Positions 1 through 5,678 are shown, counted from the stretch's first letter. The stretch: 8,025 bases of DNA from Acidobacteria bacterium CG_4_9_14_3_um_filter_49_7 (GCA_002789615.1 PFTO01000173.1:3152-11176); one strand, 5' to 3'. The notes: generated by a model from the sequence alone, not told the origin. Numbers and translations: made by a program.

Positions 1-24
1 AAACCCGCCAAGAGGCGGGTTTTT
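1..24. terminator. Intrinsic terminator hairpin, probably bidirectional
   Basis: A perfect 9-bp stem (positions 1-9 with 14-22) closes on the 4-base loop AAGA, with a GC-rich core CCCGCC/GGCGGG. On the + strand it is followed by TTTTT (20-24). On the minus strand it is followed by at least TTT, and the rest lies outside the window. It sits 19 bp beyond the stop codon of the minus-strand spy-like gene, so it most likely ends that transcript. The complete T-run on the + strand means it could also stop transcription arriving from the left. Confidence 0.85.
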
Positions 25-43
25 AATTTCATTCCAGATTTGT

Positions 44-574
44 TCACCAGTTCTGCTGCATTCCTCCGCTACCACCTTTTCTCATTCCACGATCCATTCT
101 GCCACTACGGTGATCCTTCATATTCATGAATTGCTCCCGTTTTTCTTTTGCAATGTCCAGCAGTTTCTGGCGTTGTTCCTTTGTCAGCACGTCATGGAGC
201 GCCTGGATTTTCCCAGTCATGAATTTCTCCGCTGCCACCCGCATCTCATCCCGCAGCTTTTCCCGTTCCACCCGAATGGCTTCGGCGTTGAAGTTATCAG
301 AAACAAATTCATCCATCATTTTGTCCTTCTCACCGCGCAATCCTTTCACCTGGTTTTGCCAGTAGCTTTTAACTTCTGTGAGAACCTGGTCCAATTTCTG
401 GTTCTGGCTCTCGTTCAGTCCCAGTTCGGTTCGAACAGATGCAACCAGGTGAAAGAGCATTGCCGGCCCATTCTGCCTGACATTGGGACGGTTCTCCCGT
501 GCACGTCCTGGCGCTGCCATCAGCGTACCCGTCACCATTACGATTCCCAATACTGCAATAATTGTCCTTTTCAT
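44..574 (-). CDS. Spy/CpxP-family periplasmic chaperone-like protein
   Basis: Predicted 176-residue secreted protein of the Spy/CpxP (LTxxQ motif) family. Known members are periplasmic ATP-independent chaperones or envelope-stress sensors, usually induced by two-component systems. Residues 1-20 form a signal peptide: Lys-Arg, a hydrophobic core, then a likely signal-peptidase site near LMA/A. The mature part is mostly charged and predicted helical. It carries an LNESQ element (residues 53-57) and a clear LTKEQ (130-134), the paired LTxxQ-type motifs of the family. The length is close to Spy and CpxP (about 160-170). The C-terminal tail (about 148-176) is rich in Met, Arg, Gly and Lys. The ATG at 574 is preferred over the in-frame ATG at 595 because GGGAGG lies 5 bases before it, and starting there puts the basic residues directly before the signal core. 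The gene stands alone after ftsZ. The family is fairly sure; the exact role (chaperone, sensor or metal binding) is not. Confidence 0.82.
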   Translation of the reverse strand: MKRTIIAVLGIVMVTGTLMAAPGRARENRPNVRQNGPAMLFHLVASVRTELGLNESQNQKLDQVLTEVKSYWQNQVKGLRGEKDKMMDEFVSDNFNAEAIRVEREKLRDEMRVAAEKFMTGKIQALHDVLTKEQRQKLLDIAKEKREQFMNMKDHRSGRMDRGMRKGGSGGMQQNW

Positions 575-579
575 CTTGT

Positions 580-585
580 CCTCCC
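580..585 (-). promoter_or_regulatory. Ribosome-binding site of the spy-like gene
   Basis: GGGAGG on the minus strand lies 5 bases before the ATG at 574. It decides that start over the ATG at 595, which has only a weak AAGG 4 bases upstream and would place this site inside the coding region. Confidence 0.75.
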
Positions 586-628
586 TGTTGGCCATTCGGC
601 CTTTTCTTTACATGAATAAAATACGGGA

Positions 629-634
629 AGAATA
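629..634 (-). promoter_or_regulatory. Candidate -10 element for the spy-like gene
   Basis: TATTCT on the minus strand resembles a sigma-70 -10 box. It has no good -35 box at 16-18 bp, where only the tail of the direct repeat at 652-671 is found. A weak -35 replaced by an activator site is common at response-regulator-controlled promoters. If transcription starts near 622, the repeat would be centred about 40 bp upstream of it. This is inference from a single short match. Confidence 0.35.
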
Positions 635-651
635 TGTCGGAATAGTTTCTG

Positions 652-671
652 ATTTGTAACAATTTGTAACA
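652..671 (-). promoter_or_regulatory. Tandem 10-bp direct repeat, putative response-regulator box
   Basis: On the minus strand TGTTACAAAT occurs twice in perfect tandem. Read on the + strand it gives GTAAC (656-660), five bases, GTAAC (666-670). The one-turn spacing fits side-by-side binding of an OmpR/PhoB-family response regulator. The pattern is close to the known CpxR box GTAAA-N5-GTAAA. It lies 78 bases upstream of the spy-like start codon. Spy and CpxP genes in enterobacteria are controlled by Cpx/Bae regulators of this family, so the position suits the gene. The regulator itself is not in the window. Confidence 0.5.
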
Positions 672-690
672 ATCGCGCCCAAGGCGCGAT
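672..690 (-). terminator. GC-rich hairpin after ftsZ, possible transcript end
   Basis: ATCGCGCC and GGCGCGAT (positions 672-679 and 683-690) pair perfectly around a 3-base loop. The hairpin lies 116 bp beyond the ftsZ stop. On the minus strand the following bases are only partly T (TGTTAC...), so this is not a textbook intrinsic terminator. It directly abuts the tandem repeat at 652-671. It could end the dcw transcript weakly, block read-through into the spy-like gene, or be a protein-binding palindrome. Confidence 0.4.
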
Positions 691-763
691 CAGTGACTTG
701 TGATTTGAAAGAAAGGGAAGGGAATGGATCCGGAGAATTGGCAGTTTCGTTCTTATTCCGAAT

Positions 764-784
764 CTACCCACTATTCACTATCCA
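764..784. repeat. Three degenerate heptamer repeats (CTAYYCA)
   Basis: Three consecutive 7-bp units fit the consensus CTAYYCA on the + strand, just 3' of ftsZ (stop at 807). The rest of the 595-806 interval holds the hairpin, the direct repeat and the spy promoter region. Between 691 and 763 I see only a purine-rich stretch and no gene. Short heptamer arrays like this occur in intergenic DNA of many bacteria; no function can be read here. Confidence 0.5.
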
Positions 785-806
785 CGCGCCCGACAGGACG
801 CTGCCC

Positions 807-2126
807 TCAGTTGTTTTTGTCCTGATGACCGGTCTGAACCGCCTTTCTCAGAAACGCAGGAATCTTTCTGACCCTGTCAAGGTCATCCGAGTTTAGTGCC
901 GCTGCAGATGGGGAGTGAACAATCTCCTTGTATTCATCTGTCTGCAGAAGTCGACTGACAATCCCGGAACAGGGATGCCCTTTGTCAACGCCTTCCGCCG
1001 GCTCGCTTTCCACTTTTATGGTCGGTTCAAGATCGTCGGATGTTATTTCGGGAACATTACCGGAAATCGGCCTCTTCTCAAGGTATGCGTCCCGCATTGT
1101 CTTCGCACGCTTCATGTCCAGGGGGCCCTGTCCTTCGATCTTTCCATAATCAAAACCGGTGGCAATAAGTGTAACCCGCAATTTGTCACCTATGTTTGCT
1201 TCTTCCACAGTCCCTTTGATCATATGCACATACTCGCCAAGTTCGTTGTTCAGTGTCTGGAGCAACAGGCGATTTTCTCCCACTGTCAATTGTTGGTCAC
1301 CAACGCCGGCGGTCACGTTTACGATAACGCCCCTGGATTCCATCAGTGAGAAGTTGTCAAGTAAAGGGGATTGAAGTGCTGCAGTCAGAGCTTCCCGGGC
1401 CCTGTCCGTTCCAGACGCCTCCCCCAGCCCCATCAGAGCAAAACCCTTGAAACCGAAGATGGTGCGCATGTCGGCAAAATCCACGTTTTCCGAGCCGGTG
1501 ACAAAGACGATATCTACGATACCTCTGAGAGCATTTTTCAGTATGGTATCAATTTCTTCATACGCCATCCTCCAGGGAGTATCATCAGGCAAAATATCAA
1601 AAATCTTGTCGTTCTTGATGGTGATCATGGAGTCTACGTGATCAATCAGCTGGCTGTATCCTTCCACAAAATTTCTGAATCGTACATTCTTTTCAAATTC
1701 AAAAGGCTGGGTCACAATTGCTACTGTTAATATGCCCATCTCACTTGCCAGCCGGGCAATCACAGGGGCCGCGCCCGTCCCTGTTCCGCCCCCAAGTCCA
1801 GCAGTAATGAATACCATGTGAGCGCCTTCAATAGCAGAACGGAGCTTGTCCATGTCCTCAATTGCGGAACGCTCCCCCATTTTGGGGTCGGAGCCGGCAC
1901 CGAGTCCCTCTGTCAGTCTTTCTCCGATTTGAATCTTTATCGGAGCATGGGAATGGATAAGCGACTGCAAGTCCGTATTAACCGCAATGAATTCTACATG
2001 CTGCAAATTGGATTCAATCATACGGTTCACGGCATTGCACCCTGCACCGCCCACACCAAATACTTTGATAATGGGCCGTGCCATTTTGTTCTCTTCAATC
2101 AGAATGGCGCTGTCTCTAATTGGCAT
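807..2126 (-). CDS. ftsZ: Cell division protein FtsZ
   Basis: Tubulin-like GTPase that polymerises into the cytoplasmic Z-ring; 439 residues. The N-terminal GTP-binding domain shows GVGGAGCNAVNRM (24-36), the tubulin signature GGGTGTG (112-118), and E145/R149 aligned with the guanine-site Glu/Arg. The catalytic T7 loop is NVDFAD (214-219). A variable linker (about 327-414) leads to the conserved C-terminal peptide for FtsA and partner binding, with IPAFLRK at 422-428. The ATG at 2126 is chosen because AAGGGG lies 6 bases upstream and the first residues resemble usual FtsZ N-termini. A TTG at 2132 and an ATG at 2084 are alternatives. It follows ftsA by 2 bp, so translation is probably coupled. 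Oddities: the usual IPND before helix H7 reads IKND, and the PG.xN before the T7 loop reads TGSEN. Key catalytic residues remain, so it should be active. Confidence 0.97.
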   Translation of the reverse strand: MPIRDSAILIEENKMARPIIKVFGVGGAGCNAVNRMIESNLQHVEFIAVNTDLQSLIHSHAPIKIQIGERLTEGLGAGSDPKMGERSAIEDMDKLRSAIEGAHMVFITAGLGGGTGTGAAPVIARLASEMGILTVAIVTQPFEFEKNVRFRNFVEGYSQLIDHVDSMITIKNDKIFDILPDDTPWRMAYEEIDTILKNALRGIVDIVFVTGSENVDFADMRTIFGFKGFALMGLGEASGTDRAREALTAALQSPLLDNFSLMESRGVIVNVTAGVGDQQLTVGENRLLLQTLNNELGEYVHMIKGTVEEANIGDKLRVTLIATGFDYGKIEGQGPLDMKRAKTMRDAYLEKRPISGNVPEITSDDLEPTIKVESEPAEGVDKGHPCSGIVSRLLQTDEYKEIVHSPSAAALNSDDLDRVRKIPAFLRKAVQTGHQDKNN

Positions 2127-2128
2127 TC

Positions 2129-3391
2129 TCAACCCCTTTTGAATTTTCCAAAGATTCCGCGGATCATTCCCCGGATCATCCCGCCCCCATTCTCATAGGA
2201 ACGAAAAACTTTGGACCGTTCATCACCCAGATAATAATAATTAGCCAGCCCATAGGCTGTAACAAATTCCGGTACATTTATTTCAGCCATCATGTCATCC
2301 CCGGTAATCCAGGGGGTCGCAACGCTGACCGGCTTTCCAAATCTTTTGCGGCAAAGCTCTGTGATTCCAGCAAATCTGGCGGTGCCCCCGGATAGAATTA
2401 CTTCATCGACCTCATCCAGAAGCGCATTCTTTTCTATGTCAAGGGCCACTTCGTCGAAGATTTCATAGAGTCGATCCACCATAACAGTCACAAACTGCTC
2501 CCGGGTCAACGCGGCTTCCGCCCGACCGGAGGCACTTTGCAGAACAATCTCTTCGTCGGCTCTATCAATCTTCAATTTGTTGTAGCGTTTTTTCAGCATG
2601 TCCACGGCATTCAGTGTGTTATAGCTACTGGGTACCATGTATGCCACCAGAAGATCCGAGCTGACAAGCTTTCCGCCCGCAGGAACAGAGCCCATATAGA
2701 TGATGGAACCGTTCTGGTATACCGAGAAAGTTGTCAGTGAAGCACCCATATCAATATGAACGCATCCCTTTTCTCTGGCATATCTGGATACGGATACCGA
2801 TCCCGCAGCAATGGGGTTGAGAAAAATCTCCTCGCAGAAAAAACCTGCCTTTTCAATACACTTTCTAGCCACCATAATTGATGATGATGGCGCCGAACAA
2901 ATGAGCAGGTTTACGTCCAGACGGCTGGCTGGCATGTCCAGCGGATTCTGTACCCGTTTTGCATTGTCTATAATGTAGTCTTCAACAAGGATATCGATGA
3001 TTTCATGGTCCCCGGGATACCGGATGTTCTGAGCGGTTTCAATTGCCTGGTGAATATGTTCCCGGGTAACCTGTCCGGACACTCCCCTCTCATGAGGGAT
3101 GGAAATAGGACCGGTGGAATGATACTGATTAATGTCTGTTACGGGCAGTCCGCACACCACACAGGAACTGGAAACACCGGCAATGTTGCAGGCTTCCTGG
3201 ATTACAGTGCTCAAGCTCAAAGCCAGGGAATTAACGTCGGTAATCCGGCCATTCCTGTCAATATAAAGGGACTCTCCCTTGTGGTAGCCCCGTACGGTCG
3301 TTTTTCCCGTGTCTTCGTCAAATCCGCATACCAATGCCTTGATTTCACTGGAACCCAAATCCACTGCTACAATGGTGTTACGGTCTGCCAT
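2129..3391 (-). CDS. ftsA: Cell division protein FtsA
   Basis: Actin-like ATPase that tethers FtsZ to the membrane and recruits later divisome proteins; 420 residues, the usual size. Visible parts: phosphate-1 motif AVDLGSSEIKAL (9-20), the FtsA-specific 1C (SHS2) domain (about 80-165), phosphate-2 region HIDMGASLTTFSVY (212-225), adenosine motif VILSGGTARFAG (331-342), and a glycine-led C-terminal amphipathic helix (405-419) that fits the membrane-targeting sequence. The start is the ATG at 3391, with AAGGAG 6 bases upstream. It lies between ftsQ and ftsZ, the classical order. Oddities: the phosphate-2 motif lacks the usual DIGxGTTD and looks like that of PilM, and the normal AE..K helix after the PxGG segment is replaced (TLNAVDMLKKRY). 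The place in the cluster, the 1C domain and the C-terminal helix still make FtsA much more likely than PilM. Confidence 0.95.
   Translation of the reverse strand: MADRNTIVAVDLGSSEIKALVCGFDEDTGKTTVRGYHKGESLYIDRNGRITDVNSLALSLSTVIQEACNIAGVSSSCVVCGLPVTDINQYHSTGPISIPHERGVSGQVTREHIHQAIETAQNIRYPGDHEIIDILVEDYIIDNAKRVQNPLDMPASRLDVNLLICSAPSSSIMVARKCIEKAGFFCEEIFLNPIAAGSVSVSRYAREKGCVHIDMGASLTTFSVYQNGSIIYMGSVPAGGKLVSSDLLVAYMVPSSYNTLNAVDMLKKRYNKLKIDRADEEIVLQSASGRAEAALTREQFVTVMVDRLYEIFDEVALDIEKNALLDEVDEVILSGGTARFAGITELCRKRFGKPVSVATPWITGDDMMAEINVPEFVTAYGLANYYYLGDERSKVFRSYENGGGMIRGMIRGIFGKFKRG
2133..2138 (-). promoter_or_regulatory. Ribosome-binding site of ftsZ inside ftsA
   Basis: AAGGGG on the minus strand, 6 bases before the ATG at 2126, overlaps the last codons of ftsA. 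It supports the ATG over the TTG at 2132, which would begin directly against this site. Confidence 0.7.
2154..2177 (-). repeat. Two near-identical 12-bp units in the FtsA membrane helix
   Basis: Two adjacent 12-bp units beginning ATTCC and ending GGATC (+ strand) differ at one position. A third partial copy (ATCCCG) follows. In ftsA they encode the tandem MIRG-MIRG of the C-terminal membrane-targeting helix, so the repeat lengthens that helix by one four-residue step. Confidence 0.7.
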
Positions 3392-3397
3392 TCACCA

Positions 3398-3403
3398 CTC
3401 CTT
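3398..3403 (-). promoter_or_regulatory. Ribosome-binding site of ftsA, overlapping the ftsQ stop
   Basis: AAGGAG on the minus strand, 6 bases before the ftsA ATG. Its first bases belong to the ftsQ stop codon (TAAGGAG), so terminating ribosomes sit at the ftsA entry site. Confidence 0.8.
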
Positions 3404-4175
3404 ACTTTGGTTTTACCACAATTTCCCGACGAAATGATAAATCAATATAATCTACATTATCATAACGTGATTTGATAAATTTCTCTACCCCTAAAAATTG
3501 TCTCACATTTTGAAATGACCCGAAGGGGTCTACGTAGATTTTCCAGGGGGTGTCTCGAAGGAAACAAACCCATTTCTCGTTAGCTTTCTGAACCACAAGT
3601 TCCGATAATCGACTGTAGAACAATCCATTGTCCTGCATGCGAATTTTTTCAAGCTTGTGTACAATGAATGGTAATTCTTTTTCATCACAAGTTATGACAG
3701 GAAAATTTCTGTATGAGAAAGCAGGGGTAAAAGCGGCAATCCGGCTGCCGGTCCCATCTACAATCCAGATATCTCCTTTTGCAGTGCGATAGAGTGCCAC
3801 AGGCTGCTTTTCCTGAACCACAATTGTTATCCGGCTTCCGGGCAGCGCCCGGACTGCCACGCGATCTACCCAGGGAATTGCTTCAGCTGTTTTTTCAATT
3901 GCTTTCTTGTCTATTCCCCAGTATGACTTGCCCAGGTATGGGGATAAAGCCTGTTTCAACTCTGCTGCGTTATTATAGTACACGTTCTGAATCTGAAACT
4001 CGCGAACACGGAAGATATCCGTAAAATAGTATTTCAAAGGCGGAAAAATCCACGCAGCGAGAAAAGTTAACACGACCACTCCAGTCAAGTACAGTGTGAT
4101 ACGGCCTCCGTATTTTTTCAACATTTGCTGAAATCGCATTTTAAAACGAACGGAACCGGGGCTCTTTCTTGTCAC
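3402..4175 (-). CDS. ftsQ: Cell division protein FtsQ (DivIB family)
   Basis: Bitopic divisome protein that links cytoplasmic FtsA/FtsZ to the septal synthase complex, in other bacteria together with FtsB/FtsL. The 257 residues show a short basic cytoplasmic tail, one membrane helix (about 26-44), then a periplasmic POTRA domain (about 56-127) starting FRVREFQIQNV and ending in the typical VVQEKQPVALYR. The FtsQ beta-domain follows (WIVDGTGSRI at about 137-146, and later). The start is GTG at 4175, overlapping the murC stop by 4 bp (GTGA), with AGAGGA about 10 bases upstream. An internal ATG at 4139 has no ribosome site. Sequence conservation in this family is low, so the assignment rests on architecture plus position between murC and ftsA. 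murB and ddl, common here in other genomes, are missing. Confidence 0.92.
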   Translation of the reverse strand: MTRKSPGSVRFKMRFQQMLKKYGGRITLYLTGVVVLTFLAAWIFPPLKYYFTDIFRVREFQIQNVYYNNAAELKQALSPYLGKSYWGIDKKAIEKTAEAIPWVDRVAVRALPGSRITIVVQEKQPVALYRTAKGDIWIVDGTGSRIAAFTPAFSYRNFPVITCDEKELPFIVHKLEKIRMQDNGLFYSRLSELVVQKANEKWVCFLRDTPWKIYVDPFGSFQNVRQFLGVEKFIKSRYDNVDYIDLSFRREIVVKPK

Positions 4176-5557
4176 TTGGAGTTTTCCTCTCTTCCGAATT
4201 TCCTTGCCAGAGCGTCAATCGTGCCCGCTCCGAGAAACACCACAAGATCCCCATCCCTTACATTGCTCTTCAGATCTTCAGTAAGTTCATCCGCGCTGTT
4301 TACGAGCTCAACGTCCCGGTGGCCAGACTTTCGAATCCCCTCCACAAGGGCATCACTTGAAATCTTTTCAATTGGGGCTTCGCCGGCTGAATAAATCGGC
4401 AGCAGTCGAAGGATATCCGACTGATGAAATGAGAAGAGGAAGTTTTCAAACTGGTTTTGAGTTCTCGTGTAGCGGTGAGGCTGAAACACACAGATTATCC
4501 GCTCCGGGCGATAATATTCCCGCAAAGCTCCGAGAGTCTTTTCAATCTCTACCGGGTGATGCGCATAATCTGAAATCACCCGGCATTCTCTGTAGAGTCC
4601 GACTGTTTCTGAGCGGCGCCTGGTACCGGAATATGCGGCGAGTCCTTCCTTAATTGCGTCTTCCTCCAACTCCATTTCCCGGGCCAGCGCAATGACAGAA
4701 AGGGCGTTCAGAATGTTATGCCGTCCTGGTACCCTCAGTAAAAAACTACCCAGCGATTGTCCCTTTTCCCTGACAACGAATTCGTATCCTTTGTCGCTTA
4801 CATGAATATCCTCCGCCTGGTAGTCACAATGGCCCGAAAGGCCATACGTAACGACCCGGCGTCGAATATCCGGAATAATGGACTTGATCCGGCTATCCTC
4901 CAGGCAAACGATAGCGGCACCGAAAAAGGGTACCTTGTTGGCAAATTCGGTAAAACTTCCCTTCAGGTTGTCCATGGTTCCATAGTAGTTCATGTGGTCT
5001 TCATCAATATTGGTAATGATGGCATAAATTGGGCTCAGTCTCAGGAAGGACCCATCAGATTCATCAGCTTCCGCTACAAGATACTTGGAGCCTCCCAGCC
5101 GCGTGTTGGAACCATACGCAGAAAAAATGCCCCCGATAATCACGGTGGGGTCCAGGCCTCCCTGGGACAATACTGAAGCCGCAATTGAAGTTGTCGTCGT
5201 CTTACCGTGCGTACCGGAAATAGCAATTCCCGCTTTCATGCGCATCAGCTCTGCAAGCATTTCTCCCCGGGGAATCACTGGAATATTGCGCCTCCCGGCT
5301 TCCTGCCATTCCGGGTTATCTTTATGAATGGCCGTAGACACCACCACGGCATCGGCGTCCGCTACGTTTGCGGCATCGTGACCGTATGACACCTGTATTC
5401 CAAGAAATTCCAGCCGTTTTGTATAGTCGCTGTGGCTCAAGTCAGAACCGGTCACGTGAAAGCTGAGGTTGCTCAGTACTTCGGCGATTCCACTCATTCC
5501 CGTACCGCCAATGCCAACAAAATGAATTGTCTTATACCGTCCAAACACCTGAGTCAT
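4172..5557 (-). CDS. murC: UDP-N-acetylmuramate--L-alanine ligase MurC
   Basis: Cytoplasmic ATP-dependent ligase adding L-Ala to UDP-MurNAc, the first stem-peptide step. It has 461 residues, full length for the family. N-terminal Rossmann motif HFVGIGGTGMSGIAE (12-26); ATP P-loop GTHGKTTTT (115-123); EADESDGSF (163-171); NIDEDHMNYYG (183-193); PGRHNILNA (277-285); GTRRRSE (311-317); DYAHHP (330-335) and FQPHRYTRT (358-366) of the C-terminal domain. DYAHHP and the HFVGIGG start separate MurC from MurD/E/F. The start is uncertain. The ATG at 5557 has GGGAGG directly against it with no spacer, whereas the in-frame GTG at 5548 has that site 9 bases upstream and still keeps the whole Rossmann motif. 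It lies 121 bp after ftsW, the only real gap in the cluster. Confidence 0.97.
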   Translation of the reverse strand: MTQVFGRYKTIHFVGIGGTGMSGIAEVLSNLSFHVTGSDLSHSDYTKRLEFLGIQVSYGHDAANVADADAVVVSTAIHKDNPEWQEAGRRNIPVIPRGEMLAELMRMKAGIAISGTHGKTTTTSIAASVLSQGGLDPTVIIGGIFSAYGSNTRLGGSKYLVAEADESDGSFLRLSPIYAIITNIDEDHMNYYGTMDNLKGSFTEFANKVPFFGAAIVCLEDSRIKSIIPDIRRRVVTYGLSGHCDYQAEDIHVSDKGYEFVVREKGQSLGSFLLRVPGRHNILNALSVIALAREMELEEDAIKEGLAAYSGTRRRSETVGLYRECRVISDYAHHPVEIEKTLGALREYYRPERIICVFQPHRYTRTQNQFENFLFSFHQSDILRLLPIYSAGEAPIEKISSDALVEGIRKSGHRDVELVNSADELTEDLKSNVRDGDLVVFLGAGTIDALARKFGREENSK

Positions 5558-5563
5558 CCTCCC
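5558..5563 (-). promoter_or_regulatory. Ribosome-binding site of murC with odd spacing
   Basis: GGGAGG on the minus strand is the strongest Shine-Dalgarno match before murC. It touches the ATG at 5557 (spacing 0) but sits 9 bases from the GTG at 5548. A nearby small inverted repeat (CTCTG at 5566-5570, CAGAG at 5580-5584) could fold just upstream of it. Confidence 0.5.
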
Positions 5564-5590
5564 AGCTCTGTCCGGTGGGCAGAGTCCCGC

Positions 5591-5614
5591 AAGTGAAAGT
5601 GCAAATGTGAGTGA
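5591..5614. repeat. Degenerate hexamer repeat, four units (AAGTGA-like)
   Basis: Four consecutive 6-bp units on the + strand resemble AAGTGA. The first two differ from each other only in the last base, and the third and fourth are more diverged. It looks like a decayed simple-sequence tract. Confidence 0.4.
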
Positions 5615-5643
5615 GCCCTGACCCTAGCCAATTGCTTTTCTAC

Positions 5644-5673
5644 ACTCAAACTAAGACTTAAGCTCAAACTTCT
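5644..5673. repeat. Degenerate hexamer repeat, five units (ACTCAA-like)
   Basis: Five consecutive 6-bp units on the + strand resemble ACTCAA. The octamer CTCAAACT is exactly repeated at 5645-5652 and 5663-5670, three units apart. It begins 6 bp beyond the ftsW stop. Confidence 0.45.
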
Positions 5674-5678
5674 CATCT

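Larger units (their letters stand above)
5558..5678 (-). other. 121-bp gene-free gap where murG is usually found
   Basis: All other gene junctions in this cluster overlap or lie within about 10 bp, so this gap stands out. Every frame is too short for a gene, and no MurG motif is visible. It contains two stretches of degenerate hexamer repeats, the murC ribosome site and a weak inverted repeat. A poor sigma-70-like pair is possible (TTGAGT at 5644-5649 and TAGGGT at 5621-5626, 17-bp spacer, minus strand) and could give murC its own promoter, but it is not convincing. Confidence 0.6.

Noticed and set aside
575..595. Upstream in-frame ATG of the spy-like gene at 595
   Set aside because: It would add seven charged residues before the signal peptide and place the strong GGGAGG site inside the coding region.
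110..619. 169-codon open frame on the + strand opposite the spy-like gene
   Set aside because: It lies antisense to a well-supported gene, its protein has no recognisable features (rich in Phe, His and Cys), and it has no operon context. It is a frame shadow.
915..1349. + strand open frame opposite ftsZ (and similar ones at 3005-3475, 4757-5176 and 7275-7724)
   Set aside because: All are antisense to conserved division or wall genes whose motifs are intact, and none shows a family motif. They are by-products of codon composition.
2127..2132. TTG start for ftsZ overlapping the ftsA stop
   Set aside because: The ATG two codons later has the correct spacing to AAGGGG; the TTG would touch the ribosome site.
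2129..3391. PilM instead of FtsA, because of the phosphate-2 motif
   Set aside because: Position between ftsQ and ftsZ, a complete 1C domain and a C-terminal amphipathic helix all point to FtsA; no pilN/O/P/Q genes are nearby.
5644..5673. CRISPR-like or direct-repeat array
   Set aside because: Units are only 6 bp, degenerate and without spacers, so this is simple-sequence repetition and not a CRISPR.
5558..5678. Possible murG pseudogene remnant in the ftsW-murC gap
   Set aside because: Frames read on the minus strand show no MurG-like motif, and the sequence is largely short repeats.
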